In this document: positions 27,450 through 36,316 of the stretch, piece by piece
Position numbering within the stretch: the stretch's first letter is position 1
How the letters are laid out: every line of letters begins with the position of its first letter
DNA from: Ruegeria atlantica
GTDB lineage: Bacteria; Pseudomonadota; Alphaproteobacteria; Rhodobacterales; Rhodobacteraceae
Length of the DNA: 64,000 nt
NCBI RefSeq assembly: GCF_001458195.1
Contig: NZ_CYPU01000073.1
Span: forward strand, 62,001 to 126,000
Reading direction: 5' to 3'
The notes under the pieces: generated by a model
Databases searched by the model: none
Told to the model about the DNA's origin: nothing
The model's input: only the letters and a program-made list of their open reading frames with translations
Program-made: the position numbers and the translations under genes

Positions 27450-29273
27450 TCACTCCACTGTAACCGATTTTGCCAGGTTGCGCGGCTGGTCTACATCCGT
27501 GCCTTTGGCCACCGCCGTGTGATAGGCCAGCAGTTGCGCCGGCACCGAGTAGAGGATCGGCGCCAGGCTGGGGTGGACATGCGGCATCCGGATGATGCTC
27601 CAGACGCCATCTTCAGCCTCGGCAATCCCGTCATCGTCCGAGACTAGAATAACCTTACCCTTGCGCGCCATCACCTCTTGCATGTTCGACACCGTTTTGT
27701 CGAACACGGCGTCGCGCGGGGCCATAACCACCACAGGCATGTTCTTGTCGATCAGGGCGATTGGTCCGTGCTTCAGCTCACCCGAAGCATAACCTTCGGC
27801 GTGGATATAGCTGATTTCCTTGAGCTTCAGCGCCCCCTCCATCGCCAGCGGATACATCAGGCCGCGACCCAGGAACAGAACGTCGCGGGCTTCGGACAGG
27901 CGCTGTGCGGACGTCTTGATGGCCGGATTCTGATCCAGCGCTGCATTCATCACCGTTGGCAGGCCGCGTAGCGCAGCATAGTGGTCGGCCAGCTCGTCGT
28001 CGGTCAGCGTACCACGATCCGCAGCCGCCTTGAGCGCCATCATCAGCAGAACGCTCAGTTGACACGTGAACGCCTTGGTCGAAGCCACGCCGATCTCAAC
28101 GCCTGCATGGATGGGCAGGGATATATCGCTTTCGCGGGCGATCGAACTTTCGGGGACGTTGACGACCGAGACGATCTTGTCTGCATTGCCTTCGCAATAG
28201 CGCAGTGCCGCCAGAGTGTCGGCAGTTTCACCCGACTGACTAACGAACAGCGCCATCGTGCGCCCCGTGATCGGAGGTTCGCGATAGCGGAACTCGCTGG
28301 CGATATCGACCTCGACGGGCATTTGGGCCAATTGCTCGAACCAGTACTTCGCCGTCAGGCAGGCGTAAAATGCGGTACCGCAGGCCACCATGGTCAAACG
28401 ATCCAGTTTGGTGAAATCCAAATCAGCGCCAGGCAGAACTACCTGATCACCACCACTTGGCAGGTATGACCGGATCGCGTCGGCAATCACGATGGGTTGT
28501 TGGGCAATTTCCTTGGCCATGAAGTGTTTATGGCCGTTCTTTTCGGTCTGTGTGTGGTCCAGTTTGATCTGGCGAGTCTCGCGATTAGCCAATTCACCGG
28601 CTTCGTTGCGGATTTCCAGAGAGGTCCGGGTCAGAACAGCCCGGTCGCCTTCCTCAAGATAGGTGATGCGATCCGTAAGCGGGGCCAGCGCAATGGCGTC
28701 TGAGCCCACGTACATCTCACCATCTCCGTGACCGATAGCCAAAGGTGATCCCTTGCGCGCGGCGACGATCAGATCGTCCTGACCGTCGAACAGAAAGGCC
28801 AGCGCAAACGCACCAACAAGCTGATCGATGGTCTTGAAGGCGGCCTCAACCGGCGACAGGCCTGTCTTCAGGTAATACTCCGTCATCAGGGCGACGGTTT
28901 CGGTGTCCGTCTCGGTCGCGAAACCGATGTCATGTTCGGCCAGTTCTGCCCGCAACTCACGATAGTTTTCGACGATACCATTATGAACAACCGCCACAGG
29001 GCCGGCCTGATGCGGGTGCGCGTTGGTCACCGACGGTACGCCATGGGTAGCCCAACGGGTATGACCAATACCGGATTTGCCGGGCAGCGGGTCGTGCACC
29101 AGCAGATCGCTCAGGTTGACCAACTTGCCGACCGCCCGACGACGTCCAAGCGTGCCACCATTGACCGTGGCAATCCCGGCGCTGTCATAGCCACGATATT
29201 CAAGACGTTTTAGCGCCTCGACCAAAGTTGGCGCGGCCTCATGCTCACCCAGTACACCTACAATTCCACACAT
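27450..29273 (-). CDS. glmS: Glutamine-fructose-6-phosphate aminotransferase (isomerizing)
   Basis: GlmS makes glucosamine-6-phosphate from fructose-6-phosphate and glutamine, the entry step to UDP-GlcNAc for peptidoglycan and LPS. The 607-residue chain starts with Cys2 (MCGIVGVLG), the glutaminase nucleophile, followed by the N-terminal amidotransferase domain (1-230) and two SIS isomerase domains (SQSGETADTLAALR; CGTAFYACL). The C-terminal PRNLAKSVTVE contains the conserved active-site lysine. No glmS ribozyme is present, as expected outside Firmicutes. It begins 3 bases after the glmU stop. Confidence 0.98.
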   Translation of the reverse strand: MCGIVGVLGEHEAAPTLVEALKRLEYRGYDSAGIATVNGGTLGRRRAVGKLVNLSDLLVHDPLPGKSGIGHTRWATHGVPSVTNAHPHQAGPVAVVHNGIVENYRELRAELAEHDIGFATETDTETVALMTEYYLKTGLSPVEAAFKTIDQLVGAFALAFLFDGQDDLIVAARKGSPLAIGHGDGEMYVGSDAIALAPLTDRITYLEEGDRAVLTRTSLEIRNEAGELANRETRQIKLDHTQTEKNGHKHFMAKEIAQQPIVIADAIRSYLPSGGDQVVLPGADLDFTKLDRLTMVACGTAFYACLTAKYWFEQLAQMPVEVDIASEFRYREPPITGRTMALFVSQSGETADTLAALRYCEGNADKIVSVVNVPESSIARESDISLPIHAGVEIGVASTKAFTCQLSVLLMMALKAAADRGTLTDDELADHYAALRGLPTVMNAALDQNPAIKTSAQRLSEARDVLFLGRGLMYPLAMEGALKLKEISYIHAEGYASGELKHGPIALIDKNMPVVVMAPRDAVFDKTVSNMQEVMARKGKVILVSDDDGIAEAEDGVWSIIRMPHVHPSLAPILYSVPAQLLAYHTAVAKGTDVDQPRNLAKSVTVE

Positions 29274-29276
29274 AAC

Positions 29277-30632
29277 TCAGGCTCCCTTGTTGCGGCGAGC
29301 CTTCTTCGCCTTCAACATCTCAAACAATTTGCGCGCATAGCCGGGCTTGTTGTCCTGCTTGGCACGTGCCACGGCCAGCGCGTCGGGTTCTACATCCCGC
29401 GTGACGACTGTACCTGTTGCGGTCATCGCGCCGTCACCAACAGAAACGGGGGCAACTAGCATAGTGTTGGAGCCGATAAAGACGTTCTCTCCGATGGTCG
29501 TCTGGTGCTTCATCACGCCGTCATAGTTACAGGTGATCGTACCCGCGCCGATATTGGTCGACGCTCCAACCGAGGCGTCGCCGACATAGCTGAGGTGGTT
29601 GACCTTAGCGCCTTCAGCGATCTGGGCATTCTTTGTCTCAACGAAATTGCCGATACGGGTGTTTTCGGCCAGTTCTGTACCTGGGCGCAGGCGTGCGTAG
29701 GGGCCGACGATGGCACCGCGGCTAACATGGCAGCCTTCCAGATGTGAGAATGCACGGATCGTCGCGCCGCTTTCGACGGTAACGCCGGGGCCGAAGACGA
29801 CGTTGGGTTCGATCACCGTGTCTCGGCCTACGATCGTGTCAGCGGACAGATAAACCGTTTCGGGGGCCATCAGCGTCACGCCCAAAGCCAGTAACTCGTT
29901 ACGCGCACGGGCCTGAAACTCGGCATCAGCCGCCGCCAGATCGGCCCGAGAGTCCACGCCCAGCGTTTCAGCCTCGTCGCATTTGATCGCTGTCGCTGAC
30001 AGACCGCGCGCATTTGCTAGTACCACGATTTCGGTCAGGTAGTATTCACCCGAGGCGTTATCGTTGCCGACCGCGTCAATCAGTTCGAACAGTACTTTTG
30101 CGTTGCAGGCCAGTAATCCACTGTTGGTAAAGCGAATGGCGCGCTGTTCTTCGGTTGCGTCTTTGTATTCAACGATTTCGACCAGTTTTTCGCCATCCAT
30201 GATCAATCGGCCATAGCGGGGCTGAACTTCGGCAATATCAAAGCCCAGCATGACCAGATCAAAGGATGCGCGCGCCTCAATCATACGCTCCAGTGTTCTG
30301 GGGTCGATAAAGGGCGTGTCGCCGTAAAGGACGATCACATCGCCATCGAAATCGGCAAGTGCATCCCGCGCCTGCGCAACTGCATGCGCTGTTCCAAGCT
30401 GTTCTTCCTGAACGACAATCTGCGCGGCTTCATCCTCGGAAGTGGCGGCTTTAGCAACCTCCTCAGAGCCGTGACCAGTGACAATAACGGTTCGTTCGGG
30501 TGACAGCACCGCACCGGCGCGCATCGCGTGCACCAACATCGGCGTTTGGGCAATCGGGTGCAAAACTTTTGGGGTATCCGAATTCATCCTGGTGCCTTTT
30601 CCGGCGGCAAGGATAACAAGGGCGATTGTCAT
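29277..30632 (-). CDS. glmU: Bifunctional GlcN-1-P acetyltransferase / GlcNAc-1-P uridyltransferase
   Basis: GlmU acetylates glucosamine-1-phosphate and then transfers UMP to form UDP-GlcNAc. The 451-residue product has the N-terminal pyrophosphorylase domain (ALVILAAGKGTRMNSDTPK signature) and the C-terminal left-handed beta-helix of hexapeptide repeats (IGNFVETKNAQIAEGAKVNH; GAGTITCNYDG). The start at 30632 (MTIALVILAAG) is set by the family. The frame is open for 68 more codons upstream but they have no protein character. It is first in the run with glmS and divergent from the HAD phosphatase gene. Confidence 0.98.
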   Translation of the reverse strand: MTIALVILAAGKGTRMNSDTPKVLHPIAQTPMLVHAMRAGAVLSPERTVIVTGHGSEEVAKAATSEDEAAQIVVQEEQLGTAHAVAQARDALADFDGDVIVLYGDTPFIDPRTLERMIEARASFDLVMLGFDIAEVQPRYGRLIMDGEKLVEIVEYKDATEEQRAIRFTNSGLLACNAKVLFELIDAVGNDNASGEYYLTEIVVLANARGLSATAIKCDEAETLGVDSRADLAAADAEFQARARNELLALGVTLMAPETVYLSADTIVGRDTVIEPNVVFGPGVTVESGATIRAFSHLEGCHVSRGAIVGPYARLRPGTELAENTRIGNFVETKNAQIAEGAKVNHLSYVGDASVGASTNIGAGTITCNYDGVMKHQTTIGENVFIGSNTMLVAPVSVGDGAMTATGTVVTRDVEPDALAVARAKQDNKPGYARKLFEMLKAKKARRNKGA

Positions 30633-30765
30633 AAAAACGATTTCTCTTTGTGTTTTGTTGCGGCCCGTTTTATCCGCTGAGTTCAAAGGCGCAAGCGGTT
30701 CGGGCATCAAACAAGATTGCCGTTTGCAACACTTATGGCGAAGTCTCGCCGAATTAGGGGGCAAA

Positions 30766-31437
30766 ATGCGTACGGTTATCTTCGATCTGGACGGGACCTT
30801 GGCCGATACATCGGGCGATTTGCTGGCCGCCGCCAACCACTGTTTTCGGCATATGGGGCATGGGGATGTGTTGGTTCACGGCGAAGATGCAGGCGTTGCG
30901 TTGCGCGGTGGCCGAATGATGCTGACCCATGGGTTGAAACGGGTGGGCGCTTATGACGATGCAACGGTTCAAGACTACTACCCGATGCTGCTTGAAGCGT
31001 ATTCCGACGATATCGACACGCATACCCATTTCTACCCTGGCGCGCTGGACGCAGTGGGATTGTTGAAGTCCGCAGGTTACGGGGTTGGCATCTGTACCAA
31101 TAAGCCTGAAGCCTTGGCCCATCAGTTGCTCACGCAGATGGGAGTGCGTGACCTGTTTGCCTCTTTAGTTGGTGCAGACACGCTGTCGGTGCGCAAGCCT
31201 GATCCGGAACCGCTGCGTGAGGCTGCGCGCCGGGCGGGTGGTCATCCTGATTTATGTGTTCTGATTGGCGATTCCGACACTGACCGAAACACGGCCCGTG
31301 CCGCGGGTGTGCCGTCGGTATTGGTTACCTTCGGCCCGTCCGGCGATGATATGGCCGCGCTGGAACCCGAAGCTTTGCTGCACCATTTCCATGATTTGCC
31401 AGAATTGGTTGCAGAGTTGATTGGCGTGGCCGCGTAA
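30766..31437 (+). CDS. gph: HAD-family phosphatase, probable phosphoglycolate phosphatase
   Basis: The 223-residue protein is a subfamily IA HAD hydrolase with all four motifs: FDLDGTLADT (nucleophile and acid Asp), ICTNKP, the KPDPEP lysine, and GDSDTDRNTA. An alpha-helical cap lies between motifs I and II. The closest common annotation is phosphoglycolate phosphatase, which hydrolyses 2-phosphoglycolate from DNA repair or photorespiration-type chemistry, but HAD specificity is hard to read from sequence. AGGGGG precedes the ATG. The aminotransferase gene follows 39 bases downstream. Confidence 0.85.
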   Translation: MRTVIFDLDGTLADTSGDLLAAANHCFRHMGHGDVLVHGEDAGVALRGGRMMLTHGLKRVGAYDDATVQDYYPMLLEAYSDDIDTHTHFYPGALDAVGLLKSAGYGVGICTNKPEALAHQLLTQMGVRDLFASLVGADTLSVRKPDPEPLREAARRAGGHPDLCVLIGDSDTDRNTARAAGVPSVLVTFGPSGDDMAALEPEALLHHFHDLPELVAELIGVAA

Positions 31438-31476
31438 TCCCTTGACCCGAACGTTTTGCAGGACCAGAACACTCTT

Positions 31477-32667
31477 ATGACCGAGATATTCACTGGCAGT
31501 TTCACCCAGCAGGAACCCATCCCCGAAGAGGCCGTTGAGGCCGCGCTGGCCGTACTGCGCCACGGGCGTCTGCATCGTTATAACGTCGTACCTGGCGAAT
31601 TGGGCGAAACCGCCCTGCTGGAACAGGAATTTGCCGCCCAGACAGGTGCCAAATACTGTCTGGCCGTGTCCTCGGGCGGCTATGCGATGGCAACGGCACT
31701 GCGGGCCGTGGGGGTCAACCCGCGGGACCCGGTGCTGACGAACACGTTTACTCTGGCACCTGTGCCCGGATCTATTGCTTCGGTCAGTGCGCGCCCCGTT
31801 TTTGTCGGTGTGACCGAAGACCTTACGATTGATCTGGACGATCTCGAAACCAAGCTGGATCAGGCCCGCGTTTTGATGCTGAGCCATATGCGTGGCCATC
31901 TGTGTGACATGGATCGGCTGATGCAGATGTGCGATGCCGCACGTGTGACGGTGATCGAGGATTGCGCCCACACAATGGGCGCTGCGTGGCGTGGGCAGGT
32001 TTCGGGCCGGCAAGGCGCGATTGGCTGCTATTCCTGCCAGACCTACAAACACGTCAATTCGGGCGAGGGCGGCTTGCTTATCACCGACGACGAGGAACTG
32101 GCCGCAAAGGCAACGATGCTGTCGGGGTCCTACATGCTGTACGAACGCCACCTTGCGGCACCAGGGGCAGAGGTGTTTGAGCGGATCAAGTATCATACCC
32201 CCAATGTCTCGGGGCGAATGGATAATCTGCGGGCCGCAATCCTGCGCCCGCAATTGCGCGATCTGGATCGGCAGATCGAACGCTGGAACGAACGCTATTT
32301 CGAAATCGAAAAAGGCCTGCGCGATACGCCGGGTTTGAGCGTTGTAGATCGGCCAGGAGCCGAGACGTTTGTCGGTTCCTCGATCCAGTTCCTGTTGCTC
32401 GATTGGTCGGCAGAGCGGGTAAACGAGGTTATCCAGCGGTGCGCGGCCCGCGGGGTCGAGCTTAAGTGGTTCGGCGGGGCCGAGCCGAGCGGCTTTACGT
32501 CGCGCTATGACAGCTGGCGATATGCCGACAGCGCGCCGATGCCAAAAAGTGATCGAATTCTTGCCGGGATCGTCGACATGCGCGTTCCCTTGACCTTTTC
32601 GCTTGATGATTGCGCGCTGATCGCACGGATCATTCGGGCAGAGGTGAGCGCAGTGTATCAGTCGTAA
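31477..32667 (+). CDS. DegT/DnrJ/EryC1/StrS-type PLP aminotransferase
   Basis: The 396-residue fold-type-I aminotransferase carries its PLP lysine at Lys191 in CQTYKHVNSGEGGLL, with the cofactor Asp in TVIEDCAHTMGA. The family usually transfers amino groups to keto-sugars in nucleotide-sugar pathways, but no sugar dehydratase or glycosyltransferase gene is nearby, so the acceptor is open. The start at 31477 (MTEIFTGSF) follows AGGA at a long 13-base distance; a TTG seven codons earlier is the alternative. It is probably co-transcribed with the HAD phosphatase. Two hairpins follow. Confidence 0.9.
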   Translation: MTEIFTGSFTQQEPIPEEAVEAALAVLRHGRLHRYNVVPGELGETALLEQEFAAQTGAKYCLAVSSGGYAMATALRAVGVNPRDPVLTNTFTLAPVPGSIASVSARPVFVGVTEDLTIDLDDLETKLDQARVLMLSHMRGHLCDMDRLMQMCDAARVTVIEDCAHTMGAAWRGQVSGRQGAIGCYSCQTYKHVNSGEGGLLITDDEELAAKATMLSGSYMLYERHLAAPGAEVFERIKYHTPNVSGRMDNLRAAILRPQLRDLDRQIERWNERYFEIEKGLRDTPGLSVVDRPGAETFVGSSIQFLLLDWSAERVNEVIQRCAARGVELKWFGGAEPSGFTSRYDSWRYADSAPMPKSDRILAGIVDMRVPLTFSLDDCALIARIIRAEVSAVYQS

Positions 32668-32676
32668 TCCAATCGA

Positions 32677-32743
32677 GTGCGCGTGACGCGCACGCTTTAT
32701 TTGTATGAAACCGCCGCCCCGATCAGGGCGGCGGTTTGTTTTT
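32677..32743 (+). terminator. Tandem terminator after the aminotransferase gene
   Basis: First hairpin: GTGCGCG (32677-32683) with CGCGCAC (32687-32693), then GCTTTATTTG. Second: AAACCGCCGCCC (32708-32719) with GGGCGGCGGTTT (32726-32737), a perfect 12-bp stem with a 6-base loop followed by GTTTTT. The second is a strong intrinsic terminator. Confidence 0.88.
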
Positions 32744-32785
32744 GGGATGCCGTCGTTGACCCAATTCAGATTCGCTGCTATTTAT

Positions 32786-32799
32786 TGAACAACTGTTCA
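32786..32799. promoter_or_regulatory. Palindromic operator candidate upstream of ivd
   Basis: TGAACA and TGTTCA flank AC to give a perfect 14-base dyad, with imperfect symmetry reaching about 26 bases. It ends 24 bases before the ivd start codon, within or just downstream of where the promoter must be, since a strong terminator sits at 32743. It would suit a dimeric repressor of leucine catabolism. No regulator gene is adjacent. Confidence 0.5.
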
Positions 32800-32823
32800 T
32801 TAATGCGAAAGAGGAGATCGCTT

Positions 32824-33987
32824 ATGTTCACGGCGGCCATGCAATTTGATCTGGGCGAGGACGTGAATGCCCTGCGTGAAATGGTACACCGGTGGGCGCA
32901 GGAGCGGGTCAAGCCGATGGCGGGTGACATCGATGCCTCGAACGCATTTCCAAACGAGCTTTGGAAAGAGATGGGCGATCTGGGTTTGCTCGGCATCACT
33001 GTGTCCGAGGAATACGGTGGGGCAGGGATGTCCTATTTGGCCCACACTGTAGCTGTGGAAGAGGTTGCGCGGGCATCGGCCTCGGTCTCTCTGTCTTATG
33101 GCGCGCATTCGAACCTGTGCGTCAATCAGATCAAGCTGAACGGTAGTGACGAGCAAAAGGCGAAATACTTGCCGCGCCTGATCTCGGGCGAACATGTTGG
33201 TGCGTTGGCCATGTCCGAGGCTTCCGCCGGATCTGATGTTGTGTCGATGAAGTTGCGTGCTGAAAAACGCAATGATCACTACCGGCTGAACGGCAACAAA
33301 TACTGGATCACCAACGGGCCGGACGCGGATACGCTGGTCGTATATGCCAAGACCAACCCGGAGGCTGGATCGAAGGGCATCACCGCGTTTCTGATTGAGA
33401 AGGAGATGAAGGGCTTCTCGACCTCGCCCCATTTCGACAAGTTGGGGATGCGCGGTTCGAACACGGCCGAGCTGATCTTTGAAGATGTCGAGGTGCCGTT
33501 CGAAAACGTTTTGGGCGAAGAAGGTAAGGGCGTGGCGGTTCTGATGTCCGGGCTGGATTACGAACGTGTGGTTCTGGCCGGAATTGGAACCGGCATCATG
33601 GCGGCCTGTCTGGATGAGATCATGCCTTATCTGGCAGAGCGTAAGCAGTTCGGCAAACCGATCGGCAGCTTCCAACTGATGCAGGGCAAGATCGCCGATA
33701 TGTACACCGCGATGAATTCCGCACGGGCGTATGTCTATGAGGTCGCCAAGGCTTGTGACCGGGGGGATGTAACCCGTCAGGATGCGGCTGCGTGCTGTCT
33801 TTATGCTTCAGAACAGGGCATGTCGCAGGCGCATCAGGCTGTTCAGGCGATGGGTGGGGCAGGGTTCCTGTCTGACTCGGCAGTCAGCCGGATTTTCCGC
33901 GATGCCAAGCTGATGGAGATTGGCGCGGGCACCAGCGAAATCCGCCGGATGCTGATCGGGCGGGAACTGATGAACGAGATGCGCTGA
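32824..33987 (+). CDS. ivd: Isovaleryl-CoA dehydrogenase
   Basis: An FAD acyl-CoA dehydrogenase that oxidises isovaleryl-CoA to 3-methylcrotonyl-CoA in leucine breakdown, passing electrons to ETF. The 387-residue product has the acyl-CoA dehydrogenase domains in order, with [34 protein letters not shown] and a C-terminal QAMGGAGF. The catalytic Glu247 in [12 protein letters not shown] lies where isovaleryl-CoA dehydrogenases carry their base, unlike straight-chain enzymes. AGAGGAG precedes the ATG at 32824. The rest of the pathway lies downstream, beyond the ompW gene. Confidence 0.95.
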   Translation: MFTAAMQFDLGEDVNALREMVHRWAQERVKPMAGDIDASNAFPNELWKEMGDLGLLGITVSEEYGGAGMSYLAHTVAVEEVARASASVSLSYGAHSNLCVNQIKLNGSDEQKAKYLPRLISGEHVGALAMSEASAGSDVVSMKLRAEKRNDHYRLNGNKYWITNGPDADTLVVYAKTNPEAGSKGITAFLIEKEMKGFSTSPHFDKLGMRGSNTAELIFEDVEVPFENVLGEEGKGVAVLMSGLDYERVVLAGIGTGIMAACLDEIMPYLAERKQFGKPIGSFQLMQGKIADMYTAMNSARAYVYEVAKACDRGDVTRQDAAACCLYASEQGMSQAHQAVQAMGGAGFLSDSAVSRIFRDAKLMEIGAGTSEIRRMLIGRELMNEMR

Positions 33988-33993
33988 GAGAAG

Positions 33994-34030
33994 AAAACGC
34001 TTCGCAGACGAGGGAACTGCGAAGCGCTTT
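33994..34030. terminator. Bidirectional terminator between ivd and ompW
   Basis: CGCTTCGCAG (33998-34007) pairs with CTGCGAAGCG (34017-34026) around a 9-base loop, flanked by AAAA on the left and TTT on the right after one bulged base. The A/T flanks give a U-rich tail in both directions, fitting two convergent genes. Confidence 0.85.
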
Positions 34031-34041
34031 CCTTGTAGGGA

Positions 34042-34647
34042 TCAGAACTTATGAACGTAGGATACGCCGACAAGGAAGGGATCGATATCGGCTTTGCCGA
34101 TCTTGGTTCCGTTCAGCTTGACGTCCGTGTCAATGTCGAACCAGCGTACGTTCAGACGGACAGCGCCATTTTCCGAGACCATGTAGTCCAGACCGGCCTG
34201 CAGCGAGACGCCGAAAGAGTCATCAACCTTCAGGTCACCCAGTGCGGACTGCTCGTCGAAGAAGATGGTGTAGTTCAGACCGGCACCGACATAGGGCTTC
34301 CATGCGCTGTTGGTCGGGAAGTGATAGTTAAGCGACAGGGTGGGCGGCAGGTGCTTGACGGTGCCAGCCTCGGTGCTTCCGCCCAGGGTTACGGTGTGCT
34401 TGAACGGTGTCGCGGCCAGCAGTTCGATGCCAAGATTGTCACGGATGAAATACTCGGCAGTGAAGATCGGGCGGGTGTCCGAGTCGATCTCGGCCTTTTG
34501 TCCGGCCAGCGTGCCATTGTCGGACTTGGGGTTGAGGTAACCGACACCGACACCGACGGTCCAATCACCCTGCGATTGGGCAAAGGCGGGGGCGGCAAGC
34601 GCCACCAGCGCGGTGGAAAGTGTCAAAGCGGCGAGTTTGTTGGTCAT
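34042..34647 (-). CDS. ompW: OmpW family outer-membrane protein
   Basis: The 201-residue product has a clean Sec signal peptide (cleavage after APAFA, about residue 23) and then an eight-stranded beta-barrel of the OmpW family: GDWTVGVGVGYLNPKSDN near the start and a C-terminal strand ending in YVHKF with the terminal Phe needed for BAM insertion. OmpW forms a narrow hydrophobic channel, and in enteric bacteria it responds to oxygen and iron. It lies on the opposite strand between ivd and the other leucine genes. An FNR-like box lies about 65 bases before its start codon. Confidence 0.93.
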   Translation of the reverse strand: MTNKLAALTLSTALVALAAPAFAQSQGDWTVGVGVGYLNPKSDNGTLAGQKAEIDSDTRPIFTAEYFIRDNLGIELLAATPFKHTVTLGGSTEAGTVKHLPPTLSLNYHFPTNSAWKPYVGAGLNYTIFFDEQSALGDLKVDDSFGVSLQAGLDYMVSENGAVRLNVRWFDIDTDVKLNGTKIGKADIDPFLVGVSYVHKF

Positions 34648-34705
34648 GGTCTTGCCTTTGGTTCAGTTGATGAGATTGAATTGACAGCCGCGCGGTCCGC
34701 GCACT

Positions 34706-34719
34706 CTGATCTGCATCAA
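34706..34719 (-). promoter_or_regulatory. FNR/FnrL-like box upstream of ompW
   Basis: Read on the minus strand the site is TTGATGCAGATCAG, matching the FNR consensus TTGAT-N4-ATCAA at nine of ten positions. It lies 58 bases before the ompW start codon, a spacing that allows activation from about -41.5 if the leader is some 25 bases long. It is also upstream of the divergent acyl-CoA synthetase gene, 65 bases before that start. Confidence 0.55.
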
Positions 34720-34783
34720 ATCTGTGTGAGAGGGTCATCGGAGGCTTCTCCGGTAAGGCCCTTGAAAATAGGGGAATTGCAGC

Positions 34784-36316
34784 GTGCCAGAAGCTAATCG
34801 CATACCGGGTTTGCGTTCAGCGGGGGGCTGGGACGTGCCATCTCGTCTGAACATGGCGCGCCAGTGTCTTGAGCACGCACCGGATCAGGTCGCCGTGATT
34901 GACTTGACAGGAATCGACGAGCGTCGCGTCACCTACGGGCAGCTTGCTGAAATGACAGACGGGATCGCGCGTGCGCTGTCGAAGAAAGTGCAGCCGGGGG
35001 ATCGCGTGGGCGTGTTGCTCAGCCAGTCACCGTGGTGTGCGGCGGCGCATCTGGCGATCTGGAAAATCGGCGCGATCTCTGTGCCGTTGTTCAAACTATT
35101 CAAGCAAGATGCCCTGCGGTCTCGGGTGGGCGACGCCGGAGCGCAGGTTGTGCTGACCGACCCGGACGGCGCGACGCTGTTAGGCGACTTGGCAGAACCG
35201 CTCATGGCGGACCAGATTGGTGAAGACGGGGGCGTAGTTCCTTTTGCCGACACCGGGCCAGAGGATCCGGCGGTGTTGATCTATACATCCGGCACCACGG
35301 GCAGTCCGAAAGGTGCGTTGCATGGCCACCGGGTGCTGACCGGCCACCTGCCGGGGGTTTCGATCAGCCATAACAACCTGCGCGAAGGTGACTGCCTCTG
35401 GACACCGGCCGATTGGGCCTGGATCGGTGGGCTGTTCGATGTGTTGATGCCTGGTCTCGCGCTGGGCGTTCCGGTTGTAGCGGCCCGGCTGGACAAGTTC
35501 ACCCCCGATGCCTGCGCCGATGTGATTGCGCGCGGTGGTGTGCGAAACGTGTTCTTTCCCCCAACGGCACTTCGAATGCTCAAGGCGGCGGATCAGGCAC
35601 TTCCCGGGCTACGATCAGTCGCGTCCGGGGGTGAGCCGCTGGGGGCCGAGATGTTAGCCTGGGGGCAGGAGGCGTTCGGTCTAACGATCAACGAATTCTA
35701 CGGGCAGACCGAATGCAACATGGTTGTCTCTTCCTGTTCAGATGACTTCCCGGTGCGGCCCGGCTGCATAGGCAAACCGGTCCCGGGGCACGAAATTGCG
35801 GTGATCGACGAGGACGGCAACCCGACCATTGATGAGGGTGACGTGGCCATCCGGCGAGGCTCGGCCTCAATACTGTTGGAGTATTGGAACCGGCCCGAAG
35901 CGACGGATGAGAAATTCCGTGGCGACTGGCTGATTACCGGCGACCGCGGTGTGTGGGAGGGTGAATACCTGCGTTTCGTAGGGCGCGACGATGATGTCAT
36001 CACTTCGTCCGGTTATCGTATCGGCCCGGCAGAGATCGAGGATTGCCTGCTGACCCACCCGGCGGTAGCGACGGTCGGTGTGGTAGGCAAACCTGACAAG
36101 CTGCGGACCGAGATCGTCAAGGCATATGTGGTGTTGAAACCGAATGCTGAGGCTGAGGAACGAGAGTTGCAGGAGTGGGTCAAGGACCGCCTGGCGCATT
36201 ATTCTTACCCTCGTGAAGTGGCTTTTGTGCAAGAGTTGCCTTTGACCGTGACCGGAAAAGTAATTCGTAAGGAGTTGAAGCGTCGCGCGTCTGAGGAGGG
36301 GAATCATGGCGGATAA
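34784..36316 (+). CDS. AMP-forming acyl-CoA synthetase (medium-chain type)
   Basis: The 510-residue adenylate-forming ligase has the P-loop-like motif YTSGTTGSPKGALHGHR, the FYGQTECNMV motif, DWLITGDRG, the hinge GRDDDVITSSGYRIGP, and the C-terminal catalytic lysine in LPLTVTGKVIRKEL. It resembles ACSM/medium-chain synthetases. Given its place in the leucine cluster, a likely job is activating isovalerate or a related branched or short acid to the CoA ester; acetoacetate activation is an alternative. The start is GTG behind AGGGGA. The last 11 bases overlap the next gene. Confidence 0.92.
   Translation: MPEANRIPGLRSAGGWDVPSRLNMARQCLEHAPDQVAVIDLTGIDERRVTYGQLAEMTDGIARALSKKVQPGDRVGVLLSQSPWCAAAHLAIWKIGAISVPLFKLFKQDALRSRVGDAGAQVVLTDPDGATLLGDLAEPLMADQIGEDGGVVPFADTGPEDPAVLIYTSGTTGSPKGALHGHRVLTGHLPGVSISHNNLREGDCLWTPADWAWIGGLFDVLMPGLALGVPVVAARLDKFTPDACADVIARGGVRNVFFPPTALRMLKAADQALPGLRSVASGGEPLGAEMLAWGQEAFGLTINEFYGQTECNMVVSSCSDDFPVRPGCIGKPVPGHEIAVIDEDGNPTIDEGDVAIRRGSASILLEYWNRPEATDEKFRGDWLITGDRGVWEGEYLRFVGRDDDVITSSGYRIGPAEIEDCLLTHPAVATVGVVGKPDKLRTEIVKAYVVLKPNAEAEERELQEWVKDRLAHYSYPREVAFVQELPLTVTGKVIRKELKRRASEEGNHGG

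Noticed and set aside
27450..29273. A glmS ribozyme or other riboswitch
   Set aside because: The gene starts 3 bases after glmU with no leader, and this ribozyme is known from Firmicutes, not alphaproteobacteria.
30633..30836. N-terminal extension of glmU by 68 codons
   Set aside because: It would run across the divergent promoter and into the HAD phosphatase gene, and GlmU proteins begin at MTIALVILAAG.
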